Source: Nocardia flavorosea NBRC 108225
GTDB taxonomy: Bacteria > Actinomycetota > Actinomycetes > Mycobacteriales > Mycobacteriaceae
Direction of reading: 5' to 3'
Length of the DNA: 64,000 bases
NCBI RefSeq assembly: GCF_001613385.1
Contig: NZ_BDCG01000015.1
Coordinates: 1 to 64,000 of the forward strand
Shown: piece by piece, positions 43,073 through 51,984 of the stretch
Numbering within the stretch: the stretch's first letter is position 1
Layout of the letters: every line of letters starts with the position of its first letter
The notes under the pieces: generated by a model
Told to the model about the DNA's origin: nothing
The model's database searches: none
The model's input: only the letters and a program-made list of their open reading frames with translations
Program-made: the position numbers and the translations under genes

Positions 43073-43813
43073 TCACGACCGGATGGCTTCGGCCAATTGG
43101 GCGGGATCGATCGGCCGGCCGTCGAGGAGAACCGAGGGCGTGGATTGGATTCCGCTGTCGAGGATGTCGAGTGTGCGCGCCCGGACGAATTTGCCGTAGG
43201 TCTGATCAGTGACGCATTGGGCGAAGGCGGGGTCTGTGTAACCGATGGTCGCCGCGATGTCGACGAGTGTGCTGTCCGGGAGGCCCGCGCCGCCTTCCGG
43301 TGGCTGATGTTCGAACATGGTCTTCAGCCAGTCCGGGTAGGCGAGGGGATCTGCGGAGGCGGCGCAGTACGAGGCGTTTGCGGCGCGGGTCGAGTATTCG
43401 GTGGACGAGGCTCGGTCGAGGAAGGCGATGATGTTGTATTCGGCGGCTATGGTTCCCGCGTTGACCGCGTCGGTCAGTAGCGGGCCGTAGGTTGTCTCGA
43501 ACTGGCGGCAGGCGGGGCATTGCAGGTCGGCCACCAGCCGGACTGTTCGGGTGGCCGACGGTTTCCCGATCCTGATGGCGCCGGTGTCGGTGAGGGTTGC
43601 GGCGAGACCGTTCGGGTTCGTGTCCGGTGCGGCGGTGACGGTGGGGGTGGCGCCGGGGTCGTCGCGTTCGGCCTTCTTGATCGCCACGTTGATTCCGATG
43701 GCGGCGATGAGTCCGACGAGGACCGCGGTGACCGCCAGCTGTACGAGGATTCGCCGGGTGCGGTCCGGTCGAATCGATGACAGCGAATTCTTTCGTTTTT
43801 TCTGTGTGCCCAT
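43073..43813 (-). CDS. DsbA-like thiol-disulfide oxidoreductase, membrane anchored
   Basis: A 246-residue protein with a basic N-terminus, one membrane helix (ILVQLAVTAVLVGLIAAIGI, about residues 22-41) and an exterior thioredoxin-fold domain carrying LQCPACRQFE (Cys-x-x-Cys near residue 99). The cis-Pro loop is STPSVLLDGRP near the C-terminus. It resembles the DsbA-like proteins of mycobacteria that form disulfides in exported proteins. It follows the SigC-like gene on the same strand after 182 bases. Confidence 0.9.
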   Translation of the reverse strand: MGTQKKRKNSLSSIRPDRTRRILVQLAVTAVLVGLIAAIGINVAIKKAERDDPGATPTVTAAPDTNPNGLAATLTDTGAIRIGKPSATRTVRLVADLQCPACRQFETTYGPLLTDAVNAGTIAAEYNIIAFLDRASSTEYSTRAANASYCAASADPLAYPDWLKTMFEHQPPEGGAGLPDSTLVDIAATIGYTDPAFAQCVTDQTYGKFVRARTLDILDSGIQSTPSVLLDGRPIDPAQLAEAIRS

Positions 43814-43995
43814 AAGAAACTTCTTGTCGTGCTTTCTGTGTTCGGGGTGTCCGGCGGTGCCGGACGGTGGGAGTGCCGGGCGAGCGGAAAGGTGGTTCGG
43901 ACGGACCGGCAGCGGGCCGCGCCCGGACCGGTGGGCGACGGCCCGCGCCGCCCACCGGTCACTGCGGGTCTGTCCGGCTGCGATCTCGGACCCGG

Positions 43996-44616
43996 TCAGC
44001 GTGCTCGGGCGACCGGTGTCGGGGACTGGTCACGCCTGGCCGCGCGGGGGAAGGCGTAGACCACGGTGGAGTCGGTATCGACGCTCTGCCACAGCTCGAC
44101 CAGCGTTTCCCGGGCCCGCGCGACCCGGGAGCGGATGGTGCCGACGGGACAGCCGGCTGTCTGTGCGGCCTCGGCGTAACTGAGGCCCAGGATCTGGGTC
44201 AGCACGAACGCCTCGCGACGGTCGTCCGCCAGGTGGCGCAGGAAGTCCGAGACCACCATGTCCTCGCCGATATCGCTGTCGTGCCGGTCACGACGTTGGT
44301 CGATCGCTGTTTCCCAGTCCGCGCCGCCGGTGGTGCGCGGGCGTGCCGATGCGTTGCGGAGCCGGTCGATCACTGCGCGCCGGGCGATCGAGAGCAACCA
44401 GGTGCGTGCCGTTGAGCGTCCGGCGAACCGCGGCAGGCTACCCATCGCCCGCAGGAAGGTCTCCTGGGTCAGGTCGTCGGCGGACTGCACATCGGTCAGA
44501 TGGGCGACGAATCGCCACACATCGGCCTGAGTCGTCCGGATGAACTCGGCCAGGGCGGTCCGGTCGCCTGCGCCGGCGGCGAGCGCCAGCGCGGTCAGCT
44601 CTTCATCCGAGGACAT
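43996..44616 (-). CDS. sigC: ECF RNA polymerase sigma factor, SigC-like
   Basis: A 206-residue ECF sigma factor. Region 2: VWRFVAHLTDVQSADDLTQE, then TFLRAMGSLPRF and ARTWLLSIARRAVIDRLR; region 4: FVLTQILGLSYAEAAQTAGC, then PVGTIRSRVARARETL. The wording is very close to mycobacterial SigC, which controls copper acquisition genes in M. tuberculosis. The genome neighbours here (P-ATPase with HMA domain, zinc-finger protein, ABC importer) fit such a role. No classic anti-sigma gene is immediately downstream; the zinc-finger protein at 48057 is the candidate. Confidence 0.88.
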   Translation of the reverse strand: MSSDEELTALALAAGAGDRTALAEFIRTTQADVWRFVAHLTDVQSADDLTQETFLRAMGSLPRFAGRSTARTWLLSIARRAVIDRLRNASARPRTTGGADWETAIDQRRDRHDSDIGEDMVVSDFLRHLADDRREAFVLTQILGLSYAEAAQTAGCPVGTIRSRVARARETLVELWQSVDTDSTVVYAFPRAARRDQSPTPVARAR

Positions 44617-44894
44617 GGCGGCGAACCGGGTCGTGACCGGTGGATCGCGCGGGGCTCGGACGTGGTGCGGTGTGCTGCCCGGGGACGGGCGGCACGGGAG
44701 GGTACGTATCCATGGCGAATTCTTCTGGTCGGGACGCGTGAGCGGTGGCGCGGTCGCACTCGGCTCCGCCCATACACGGCAGCCAGGCGGATTCGGGGGA
44801 CCACGTCACTGCCTGTTGTGCGCCGGTGACGGGACATCCGTCGCACACCACCGATATCCCGGTGAGGCCGGAAGATCCCGGGCCGCTCGGCCGG

Positions 44895-45503
44895 TTACGG
44901 TGTCACGACGGATTCTTGAAAGAGCACGGGGATACGGTGCGGCGGCCCGCGGCGGGCCAGCGCGTGACGCAGGAACTCGACGGCCGCAGCTGGTGTTCCG
45001 AGCTCGGTGGGCGGTCGAGTGACGAGTGTGGCGACGACTGGCGGTAGCGGTGGGATGAGCAGCAGCAGCGGCAGCACGATCCGGGTGTAGATCGACGCGG
45101 CGAGTGCGAACGCGGTGCGCTCACCCCACCACAACCAGAGACCACACACCAGAGCCGCCAGGCAATGCGCGGCCAGCATCGCCGGGGCATCGGTGTCGGC
45201 GGAGGTGCCGACCGCCGCAGCGTGGGCTGTGTGCCCGCCGGCGGGGTCGGTGGTGAACCACAGGTGCAGGGCGGCTTGGCCGGTCAGGAGCCCGGCGGTG
45301 ATGGGGAGCAGACCACGCTGCCGGTCGGCGGCCGACCAGGCGAATGCCGCGACGAAGGCGACGGCGAGGCTGAGCGTCGACAGGGAAATCGGGTGGGCGG
45401 CCGTGAGTGCGTGTCCCGAGGCCGAGAGCAGGACACAGATCAGCGCAAAGATCCACGCACGGCAGGCCCGGGCAAGGGGCGAACGGTGCGCTGCGCTGAT
45501 CAT
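44895..45503 (-). CDS. Integral membrane protein, unknown
   Basis: A 202-residue protein with about five hydrophobic segments (WIFALICVLLSASGHALTAA, LSLAVAFVAAFAWSAAD, AHCLAALVCGLWLWWG, IYTRIVLPLLLLIPPLPPVV) and several His in loops. I do not recognise the family with certainty; similar proteins sit beside SigC/CtpA-type genes in relatives. It lies between the P-ATPase and sigC on the same strand, which suggests a role in metal handling. Confidence 0.7.
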   Translation of the reverse strand: MISAAHRSPLARACRAWIFALICVLLSASGHALTAAHPISLSTLSLAVAFVAAFAWSAADRQRGLLPITAGLLTGQAALHLWFTTDPAGGHTAHAAAVGTSADTDAPAMLAAHCLAALVCGLWLWWGERTAFALAASIYTRIVLPLLLLIPPLPPVVATLVTRPPTELGTPAAAVEFLRHALARRGPPHRIPVLFQESVVTP

Positions 45504-45804
45504 GGTGTTGTCTATCGTCGCACCCTTCCAGGGACGATGGCGGGGTGGGCCGCCGCTGCGCACTGCCGCGTCGTCTGCGACGGTGCGCGTTCCGATGCTC
45601 AGTATGCCGCAGAGGGATGGTGCGCTCAGCGGTGCCGGCCACGGAGCCAGGTGCCGAGTGAGCCCGGCACCCCGTGGGCGCCGGGGACTCTGCAGAGGGC
45701 GCAGATCCACCGGCGGCAGCGTCGCGCCGGAAGGACGGTGGGTCGCAGCGTTCGCTACGCGCGACGCGTGGACCGCTCCGGCAGGGGTATAGCAATCCAA
45801 TCGT
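45504..45804. other. Gap, nothing recognised
   Basis: About 300 bases between the P-ATPase stop and the membrane-protein start on the minus strand. Open frames here have no ribosome site or domain. It probably holds a promoter for the membrane-protein gene; no motif stands out. Confidence 0.5.
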
Positions 45805-48060
45805 CTACCAGTTCGTTCCGGCGTTATCGGCAGTGCGCTGTCGCGCTGGGGGATTCGTGTCGCCGGGCAGGGCGAACCTGCGCAGCCGGACACTGTTGGA
45901 CACCACGAACAATGACGACAGCGCCATCGCGGCCGCGGCGGACAGTGGGTCGAGCAGGAGGGCGGCGACCGGGAGCACCAGCAGGTTGTAGCCGAATGCC
46001 CAGCGGAGATTGGTCCGGATCGTGGCCAGGGTCGCCCAGGCCAGACCGATCGCGGCGGGTACGCGCGACAGGTCGCGTCCGGCGAGCACGATATCGGCGG
46101 CGTCGATCGCGGCATCGGCTCCGGTGCCGAGGGCGATACCCACATCGGCCGCCGCCAGGGCCGGGCCGTCGTTGATTCCGTCGCCGACGACGGTGACGTG
46201 CTTGCCCGATTCCTGAAGGTGGGCTACGACCTCGGCTTTGTCCTCGGGCAGGACACCGGCCACGACGTGGCCGATACCGACCTGGTCGGCGACGGCCTGG
46301 GCGGCGAACGGGTTGTCGCCGGTCAGCAGGACGGTACGCAGACCTAGACCGTGGAGCTGCGCGACGGTTCGGGCCGCTGCCGGGTGTACTCGCTCGGCCA
46401 CGGCGATCACTCCCACGACCCGGTCGCCGGCGCCGACGAAGACAGCGGTGCGCCCGAGCCGTTCCTGGGCATGCCGCGCGGCGGCCAGTTCGGCGGGCAC
46501 CGCGAACCCGCGTCGGCGCAGGAACGCCGGCCGGCCCACCGCCAGCCGGTGCCCGTCCGCGATCCCCAGCACACCGAGCCCTGGGAATTCGGTGACCGCG
46601 CGGGCGTCGGGGAGGTCGAGGTGCTCGGCACGGGCCGCCGCGCGCACCGCGAGCGCGACCGAATGCGCGGAGCCGGACTCGGCGGCCGCGGCCCAGCGCA
46701 GGACTTCCTGGCGCGTTACCTTTTGGGCCGGGGACACCTCGACCACCGACGGGGCCCCGTCGGTCAGCGTTCCGGTCTTGTCGAAGACCACCACCGCGCC
46801 GCCCTCGGCTTGTTCCAGGACCCGCTGGCCCTTGACGAATATGCCCAGTTGCGCGGCCCGGCCCGAGGCCACGAGCAGGGCCATCGGTGTGGCCAGCCCG
46901 AGCGCGCACGGGCAGGCGGCGAGCAGGACCGCCAGTCCCGCACGGGCCGCGTTATCCGGTCCACCGCCCGCGAGCAACCACCCGGTGGCGGCCACTGCGG
47001 CCAGGGCGAGTACCGCCGGGACGAACCGCCCGGCGATCCGGTCGGCGAGGCGCTGGAAATCACCGCGGTAGGCGTGGGAACGCTCCACCGAACGCAGGAG
47101 CCCGGACAGCCGTGTGCGCTCGCCGACCGCCGCCGCCTCCACCATGAGACTGCCGTCGAGCGCGACGCTCCCGGCGGTGACCACCTCACCTGTCTGGATG
47201 AGCTGCGGAGTCGGTTCTCCGGTGAGCACACTGATATCGAGGGCCGCCGTCCCGGAGACGACCAGACCGTCGGCGGCGACGATATCGCCGGGATCCACCC
47301 GGAAGGACTGACCTTCGCGCAGATCGCCCACGGGAATCCGGGTTTGTTTCCCGGTGTCGTCGAGGACGGTCACCGAACGGGCGAACCGTGCGGCCAGTTC
47401 GCGCAGGGCCGCACCTGCGCGTCGTTCGGCGCGACTCTTCAAACGGCGTCCGGCCACCGCGATGGCTGTCACCGTTGCGGCGATACCGGCGTAGCGACCG
47501 CCGTCCGTCCCGGCGACCGTGGCGACGGCGGCGTAGGCGAGCGTGCCCAGCAGACCCAGCGAGGTGAGGGTGTCCATGGTGGTGTGTCCGCGGCGGGCCG
47601 CCCGCCAGGCCGCGGCATGGATCGGTCCGCCGGCACCCGCGACCACAGCGAAAGCGAGGGCGAGGAACAGGAATTGCGGCGCAGCACCTGTGCCGTCGTG
47701 GAGTGCGACAGCCAGAAGAGCCGTAGCCGCAGTGAGTGTAGTGAGTACTGTCACAGTGCGCCGTGGCCCGATGTCCGCGCGCTGCTTCGGGGTCGGTGTG
47801 CTGTCGGGAGCGGATGGCCGGAGGTCGGCGGTGTACCCGGCAGCCTCGACCGCACGGTAGAGATCTTCGGTGCCGTAGCGCACCGGTGCGTGGACTTCCG
47901 CGGTACCGGTGACGATGTTCACGGTGGCGGTGGTCCCGGCGAGCTGCTCGAGGCCGCGGCGCACCCGATCCGCGCAGGCCGCGCAGGTCATTCCGGAGAT
48001 GCGCAAGTGAACCAGGTGCCGGGTGATCGTCTCCGGTGGCCGGGTGATCGTGATCGTCAC
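45805..48060 (-). CDS. Heavy-metal P1B-type ATPase, CtpA/CtpB-like
   Basis: A 751-residue transporter. N-terminal metal domain GMTCAACADRVRRG (about residues 23-36), eight helices including the CPC site LLAACPCALGLATPM near 383, phosphorylation site DKTGTLTDGAP near 426, and GDGINDGPALAAADVGIALG near 630. The CPC motif indicates Cu(I)/Ag(I)-type transport. In the nucleotide domain the usual His-Pro pair reads SAHSVAL (His then Ser). GTG start overlaps the zinc-finger gene by 4 bases. In mycobacteria CtpA/CtpB are tied to SigC and copper supply to the envelope. Confidence 0.93.
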   Translation of the reverse strand: MTITITRPPETITRHLVHLRISGMTCAACADRVRRGLEQLAGTTATVNIVTGTAEVHAPVRYGTEDLYRAVEAAGYTADLRPSAPDSTPTPKQRADIGPRRTVTVLTTLTAATALLAVALHDGTGAAPQFLFLALAFAVVAGAGGPIHAAAWRAARRGHTTMDTLTSLGLLGTLAYAAVATVAGTDGGRYAGIAATVTAIAVAGRRLKSRAERRAGAALRELAARFARSVTVLDDTGKQTRIPVGDLREGQSFRVDPGDIVAADGLVVSGTAALDISVLTGEPTPQLIQTGEVVTAGSVALDGSLMVEAAAVGERTRLSGLLRSVERSHAYRGDFQRLADRIAGRFVPAVLALAAVAATGWLLAGGGPDNAARAGLAVLLAACPCALGLATPMALLVASGRAAQLGIFVKGQRVLEQAEGGAVVVFDKTGTLTDGAPSVVEVSPAQKVTRQEVLRWAAAAESGSAHSVALAVRAAARAEHLDLPDARAVTEFPGLGVLGIADGHRLAVGRPAFLRRRGFAVPAELAAARHAQERLGRTAVFVGAGDRVVGVIAVAERVHPAAARTVAQLHGLGLRTVLLTGDNPFAAQAVADQVGIGHVVAGVLPEDKAEVVAHLQESGKHVTVVGDGINDGPALAAADVGIALGTGADAAIDAADIVLAGRDLSRVPAAIGLAWATLATIRTNLRWAFGYNLLVLPVAALLLDPLSAAAAMALSSLFVVSNSVRLRRFALPGDTNPPARQRTADNAGTNW

Positions 48061-48656
48061 GGGGTGCTCTTTCCGGCGGGCGCCGCGTACGGCCGACGAC
48101 GTCCGGGCACCGCGCGGGGCGGGAGGGTCAGCGACAGTTCGCTCTCGACCGGCAGTTCACGCCGTGCCGCGCGCCGTGCGACGGCCTGCTGAACCGTGAC
48201 CGATACTCCGAGCGTGGCGGGCAGTGCGATCGCCAGGGCGCCGGCCGGTAGCCCGCTCGCGGTGACCAGCAGGCAGACCTCCGAGGCCAGGGCCGCGTGC
48301 ACCACTTTCGTCCCGGTCCCGTAGCGCGCGGGCGCTGTCCGTGTGCGGGTCCGCGCTGGGGGTAACTGCTGTGCGGCGACGGCTTCGGCGAGTGATCCCG
48401 CCGGTCGGCATCCGCTGAACGTCGCGTCGGCAGGCGCGCCCTCGTGAATGGCGACCGGCACGGTCGTGTTGTCCGGCAGGAAGTGCGTCCGCTCACCGAT
48501 GGTGGGCTCGGCGATGGCGGCGTAGTCCGCCAGGCTTCGCCAGGTCGCGCAGTGCGGGCACTGTTCCAGGTGGTCGCGTAGCCGGCCGGCCGGGACGGCG
48601 GGCGGTTCACCGTCCAGCAGCGCCGATACCGCTTCGCGGGCCGTCTCGCACCTCAT
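48057..48656 (-). CDS. Zinc-finger (zf-HC2) protein, candidate anti-sigma factor
   Basis: A 199-residue protein. The N-terminal domain MRCETAREAVSALLDGEPPA followed by HLEQCPHCATWRSLA gives the His-x3-Cys-x2-Cys pattern of anti-sigma zinc fingers. The middle has a hydrophobic pair (VCLLVTASGLPAGALAIALP). A similar gene neighbours ctpA in mycobacteria, and control of SigC by it is a reasonable inference here, because sigC has no other partner in the window. First gene of the minus-strand unit, overlapping the P-ATPase start. Confidence 0.75.
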   Translation of the reverse strand: MRCETAREAVSALLDGEPPAVPAGRLRDHLEQCPHCATWRSLADYAAIAEPTIGERTHFLPDNTTVPVAIHEGAPADATFSGCRPAGSLAEAVAAQQLPPARTRTRTAPARYGTGTKVVHAALASEVCLLVTASGLPAGALAIALPATLGVSVTVQQAVARRAARRELPVESELSLTLPPRAVPGRRRPYAAPAGKSTP

Positions 48657-48776
48657 ACCTGAGTGGTCGGGTGGCGGCGGCCCCTGGTTCCCGTCGCCGT
48701 GAAGTGATTCCAGGCCCACCGTGTGCGGCCGGTGGCGGGGGTTGAGCGCCACCTGAGTCCACGCCATGCTGTGGAC

Positions 48777-49754
48777 GTGTTGTCGACCCACCGGTTCACC
48801 TTCGTGCGTGCCGTGCTCGCCGGCGCAGTGCTGATGTGCGGGCTCGGCGGCGCCGGTACGGCGGGAGCCGCACCCGGCGATTCGCCGTCCTGCTGGTCGT
48901 TGCGGGATCCGGTATTCGCGAGTTCCCGCGGGGATCTGGGCCCGAGTGAGCGTGCCGACGGGGTGGTCGAGATCGTGAACGGATGCGCCCGGCCGGTCAC
49001 GGTGCGCTTGTCCGCAGGTCGGACGGTGACCGGTCCGGACGGCGCGATCGCATGGTCGGATCAAGGGTCGGCGGGTGGGGCCCTTACCTTCGAGCGGCCC
49101 GAGGTCGTCATCGCGGGTGGCGCTTCCGAATGGGTGGCGGTCACCGTGACGGCGGCGGCCGACGCGACGCCGGGTGATCACCCGTTGGCTGTGGGTGCAG
49201 TGGACGCCGCGATGGCGCGGGTGTCCGGCGGGGTGGACCGCTGGCGCCCGGTGCCGTTGCGTATCGCGGGTGCGCTCCGGCCCGCCGTCGACATCACGCC
49301 GGTGGACGGTGTGTACCGGCCGGTGCCGAATCCGTTCGCGCCCGGCGCGGCCGAGATCGCGTACACCGTCACCAATACCGGGACGGTGACGGTATCCGGA
49401 CAGGTGGTGGCCGGGCTGACCGGCCTGTACAGCCGGCGGGTATTCCCCGAACCCACGGATCTCCCGGAGGTGGTGCTGGTACCCGGTGCTTCCTATCACG
49501 GTTCGGTCCGGCTCGATCGAGTGTGGCCCGGTGTCCGGTTCGACGCCCAGGTCGGTTTCCGGCCCACCGATATCGGAGGTATCGCGGTGTCGTACACCGA
49601 ACCGGGCGTGGTGCGCGGGGAAACGATGTGGGCGCTGCCATTTCCACAGATCCTGGTGATCGCGCTGTGCGGTGGGGTGCTGTTCGCGGGGGCGCTTGCC
49701 CGGCGTCGCCGCCATGTCCGCCGGGCGGGCGCCACCACGGCTGCGGCAGTGTGA
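48777..49754 (+). CDS. Exported protein with C-terminal membrane anchor
   Basis: A 325-residue protein: signal peptide (VRAVLAGAVLMCGLGGAG, cleaved after AGA), an all-beta exterior of about 260 residues, and a C-terminal helix ILVIALCGGVLFAGALARRR with a basic tail. The exterior resembles DUF916/WxL-interacting-type beta-sandwich proteins (AEIAYTVTNTGTVTVSGQVV). Function unknown. GTG 48777 is chosen as nearest to the signal peptide; the frame is open to 48723 and no ribosome site decides. It heads the plus-strand unit with the ABC importer and is divergent from the P-ATPase unit. Confidence 0.75.
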   Translation: MLSTHRFTFVRAVLAGAVLMCGLGGAGTAGAAPGDSPSCWSLRDPVFASSRGDLGPSERADGVVEIVNGCARPVTVRLSAGRTVTGPDGAIAWSDQGSAGGALTFERPEVVIAGGASEWVAVTVTAAADATPGDHPLAVGAVDAAMARVSGGVDRWRPVPLRIAGALRPAVDITPVDGVYRPVPNPFAPGAAEIAYTVTNTGTVTVSGQVVAGLTGLYSRRVFPEPTDLPEVVLVPGASYHGSVRLDRVWPGVRFDAQVGFRPTDIGGIAVSYTEPGVVRGETMWALPFPQILVIALCGGVLFAGALARRRRHVRRAGATTAAAV

Positions 49755-49853
49755 ACCAGGCCACGGGAACCGGGGGCGCCGGCGCCGCGACTACTCCGGG
49801 GAGTGGGTCGTGGTGGCCCGCGATCGGTGGACCACGGAGGGTGGATACACGGC

Positions 49854-50930
49854 GTGCGGACACGACGACTTTCCCGGATGGCCCTGTGCGGCCTGCTGAT
49901 CGCGGGGGCCGGCCTCCTGGGCGCGTGCGGTTCGCCGGCGCTCGAGGACACCGCCGGATCCGGTGAGGTTCCTGCGGGATACCCGGTGACGGTGGACAAT
50001 TGCGGTTTCCGGCAAACCTTCGACCGTCCCCCGTCACGGGTCCTGCTGTTGCAGGGGGCCTCGGTGGGCGAGGCGGAGACCTTCATATCGCTCGGGCTCG
50101 AGGACATCGTCGCCGCGAACACGCAGTACTACGGCATCTCCGATATCCCCGGAATGGCGGAGAAAGTGGACGCGCTGCCGAAGGGCGACCTGACGCTCAA
50201 CGACGCCGCCGATGTGCCCGCCGAGCAGGCGCTGGCCCTGCGTCCCGACCTGGTGGTCTCGACCTGGTCCGGTGGATTCGACTCACGTTTCGGGTTCGCG
50301 AGCCGGGAGATGCTGGAACAAGCCGGGGTCCGCACCCTGGTCAACCCGGTGAACTGTGCGTACGGCAAGCCGGAGAATGTCACACCGGCCGAGGAACAGG
50401 CCTATCGCAGCGGTTCCACCGAATCCTCGCTCGAATTCATCGAACTGATCGGTGAGGTGTTCGGTGTGCAGGATCGCGCCACCGACCTCACCGAACGTTT
50501 GCGCGACCGCATCGAGGCGGTGCAATCGGCCGTCGAAGGCCGGGAACCGAAGCGGATGCTGATCGCCTTTCCGGATATGAGCGTGATGAACGCGAACGGG
50601 CTGCCGGCCGTTTTCTCCGGCACCATCTACGACTCGGTGGTGCGTGCCGCGGGCGGAGAACCCAGTTTCCCCGACGGCGGCTGGGATCTCACCGGCAATC
50701 TCAGTGCCGAACAGCTGGCGGCCGCGCAGGTGGACGTGCTGGTCGTCGGTGCCTACCGGCCCGGGGAGGATCTGGACGCGGAGGCCGCGAAGCTGTTCGC
50801 CGCCTACCCACAGTGGAACGCCTCGAAGAACAAGACCTATGTGAAGGTTTCCGATGGCATCTATCTCGGGCCCGCGAACGCCGACGCGATCGAGAAGATC
50901 GCCCACGTTGTCCACCCCGACGCCTTCTGA
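49854..50930 (+). CDS. ABC transporter substrate-binding lipoprotein, metallophore type
   Basis: A 358-residue lipoprotein of the FepB/BtuF (class III periplasmic binding) family. Lipobox LLGAC lies near residue 24. The two-lobe pattern shows FDRPPSRVLLLQGASVGEAE, ALRPDLVVSTWSGGF and AAQVDVLVVGAYRPGEDL. It would capture a metal-chelate complex or a vitamin B12-like ligand and deliver it to the permease. The GTG is tentative, with GGAGGG 11 bases upstream. The stop lies within the presumed permease 5' end, so the genes are co-transcribed. Confidence 0.88.
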   Translation: MRTRRLSRMALCGLLIAGAGLLGACGSPALEDTAGSGEVPAGYPVTVDNCGFRQTFDRPPSRVLLLQGASVGEAETFISLGLEDIVAANTQYYGISDIPGMAEKVDALPKGDLTLNDAADVPAEQALALRPDLVVSTWSGGFDSRFGFASREMLEQAGVRTLVNPVNCAYGKPENVTPAEEQAYRSGSTESSLEFIELIGEVFGVQDRATDLTERLRDRIEAVQSAVEGREPKRMLIAFPDMSVMNANGLPAVFSGTIYDSVVRAAGGEPSFPDGGWDLTGNLSAEQLAAAQVDVLVVGAYRPGEDLDAEAAKLFAAYPQWNASKNKTYVKVSDGIYLGPANADAIEKIAHVVHPDAF

Positions 50931-51984
50931 CGGCGAACCCGCCCACTGGAAAAGTTCGGGGCGGCTGACTTTCGTCACCGTGCTCCTCGGCGGCGGGATA
51001 GCCCTCGTGCTGGCCTGCCTCGCCGGTATCGCACTGGGTTCGGTGAATGTACCCGTCGCCGACGTCTGGGCGACCCTGCGCTACCAGACTCTGGGTACGG
51101 GGTCGGCGCCCGACGATCTGTACGCGATGATCGTGTGGCAGTTACGGGTTCCACGCGTGCTCGCGGCCGTGCTGGTCGGCGCCGCGCTCTCGGTGGCGGG
51201 TGCGGTACTGCAGGGCATGGTGCGCAATCCGCTCGCCGACCCGTTCGTGCTCGGAGTGTCCTCCGGCGCGTCCCTGGCCGCGGTGGCGGTGATGTCATCG
51301 GTCTCGGCGCTGTGGATCCGCAATCTGGGTGTGCCCGTAGCGGCGTTCGCCGGTGCGATCGCGGCCCTGTTGCTGGTCCTGCTGTTCGCACAGCATCAGG
51401 GTGAGTTCACCGGCCCGCGCATCGTGCTGGCCGGTGTAGCGGTGGGACAGGTGGCGGCCGCGGCGACCAGTTTGATCCAGCTCAGTTCCGAACCTGCCGA
51501 GATCCGGGGAATCCTGTTCTGGATGATGGGCAGTGTCGCCGGTGCCGAACTCGACGCGCTGACCGTGCCCGCGGTGCTGGCCGTGGCCTGCCTGGCGTGG
51601 CTGCTGGTGCAGGGCCGCGGACTCAATGCCTTGTCGATGGGTGACGACGATGCGGTGGCGCTGGGCGTCGATGTGAACCGGCTCCGGATCCAGTTGATCG
51701 TGATCGTCGCGATTCTCACCGGACTGGCGGTCAGCGTCGCGGGAGGTGTCGGATTCGTCGGCCTGATCATTCCCCATATCGCCCGCTTCGCGGCAGGCTC
51801 GGACTATCGCCGGTTGCTTCCGGCCGCAGCCGTGCTCGGCGCGGCCTTCCTCGTCGTGATCGATCTCGCGGCCCGGGCGATCAACCAGCCCAACGAGTAT
51901 CCGCTCACCATCTTCACGGCCGCGCTGGGCGGTCCGTTCTTCCTGTGGTTGCTCAAACGCAGCAGATCTGGGGGCGCGGTGTGA
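50908..51984 (+). CDS. FecCD-type ABC permease
   Basis: A 358-residue membrane protein with about ten helices. Family marks: LRVPRVLAAVLVGAALSVAG, then GAVLQGMVRNPLADPFVLGV and FVGLIIPHIARFAAGSDYRR. It forms the channel of metallophore/B12 importers as a homodimer. The start is uncertain; TTG 50908 is used since no ATG/GTG is placed well, and the frame is open upstream to 50854. Overlaps the ATPase start by GTGA. Confidence 0.88.
   Translation: MSTPTPSDGEPAHWKSSGRLTFVTVLLGGGIALVLACLAGIALGSVNVPVADVWATLRYQTLGTGSAPDDLYAMIVWQLRVPRVLAAVLVGAALSVAGAVLQGMVRNPLADPFVLGVSSGASLAAVAVMSSVSALWIRNLGVPVAAFAGAIAALLLVLLFAQHQGEFTGPRIVLAGVAVGQVAAAATSLIQLSSEPAEIRGILFWMMGSVAGAELDALTVPAVLAVACLAWLLVQGRGLNALSMGDDDAVALGVDVNRLRIQLIVIVAILTGLAVSVAGGVGFVGLIIPHIARFAAGSDYRRLLPAAAVLGAAFLVVIDLAARAINQPNEYPLTIFTAALGGPFFLWLLKRSRSGGAV

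Noticed and set aside
46351..48192. Plus-strand frame of about 610 codons
   Set aside because: Complement of the P-type ATPase gene with biased composition and no domain.
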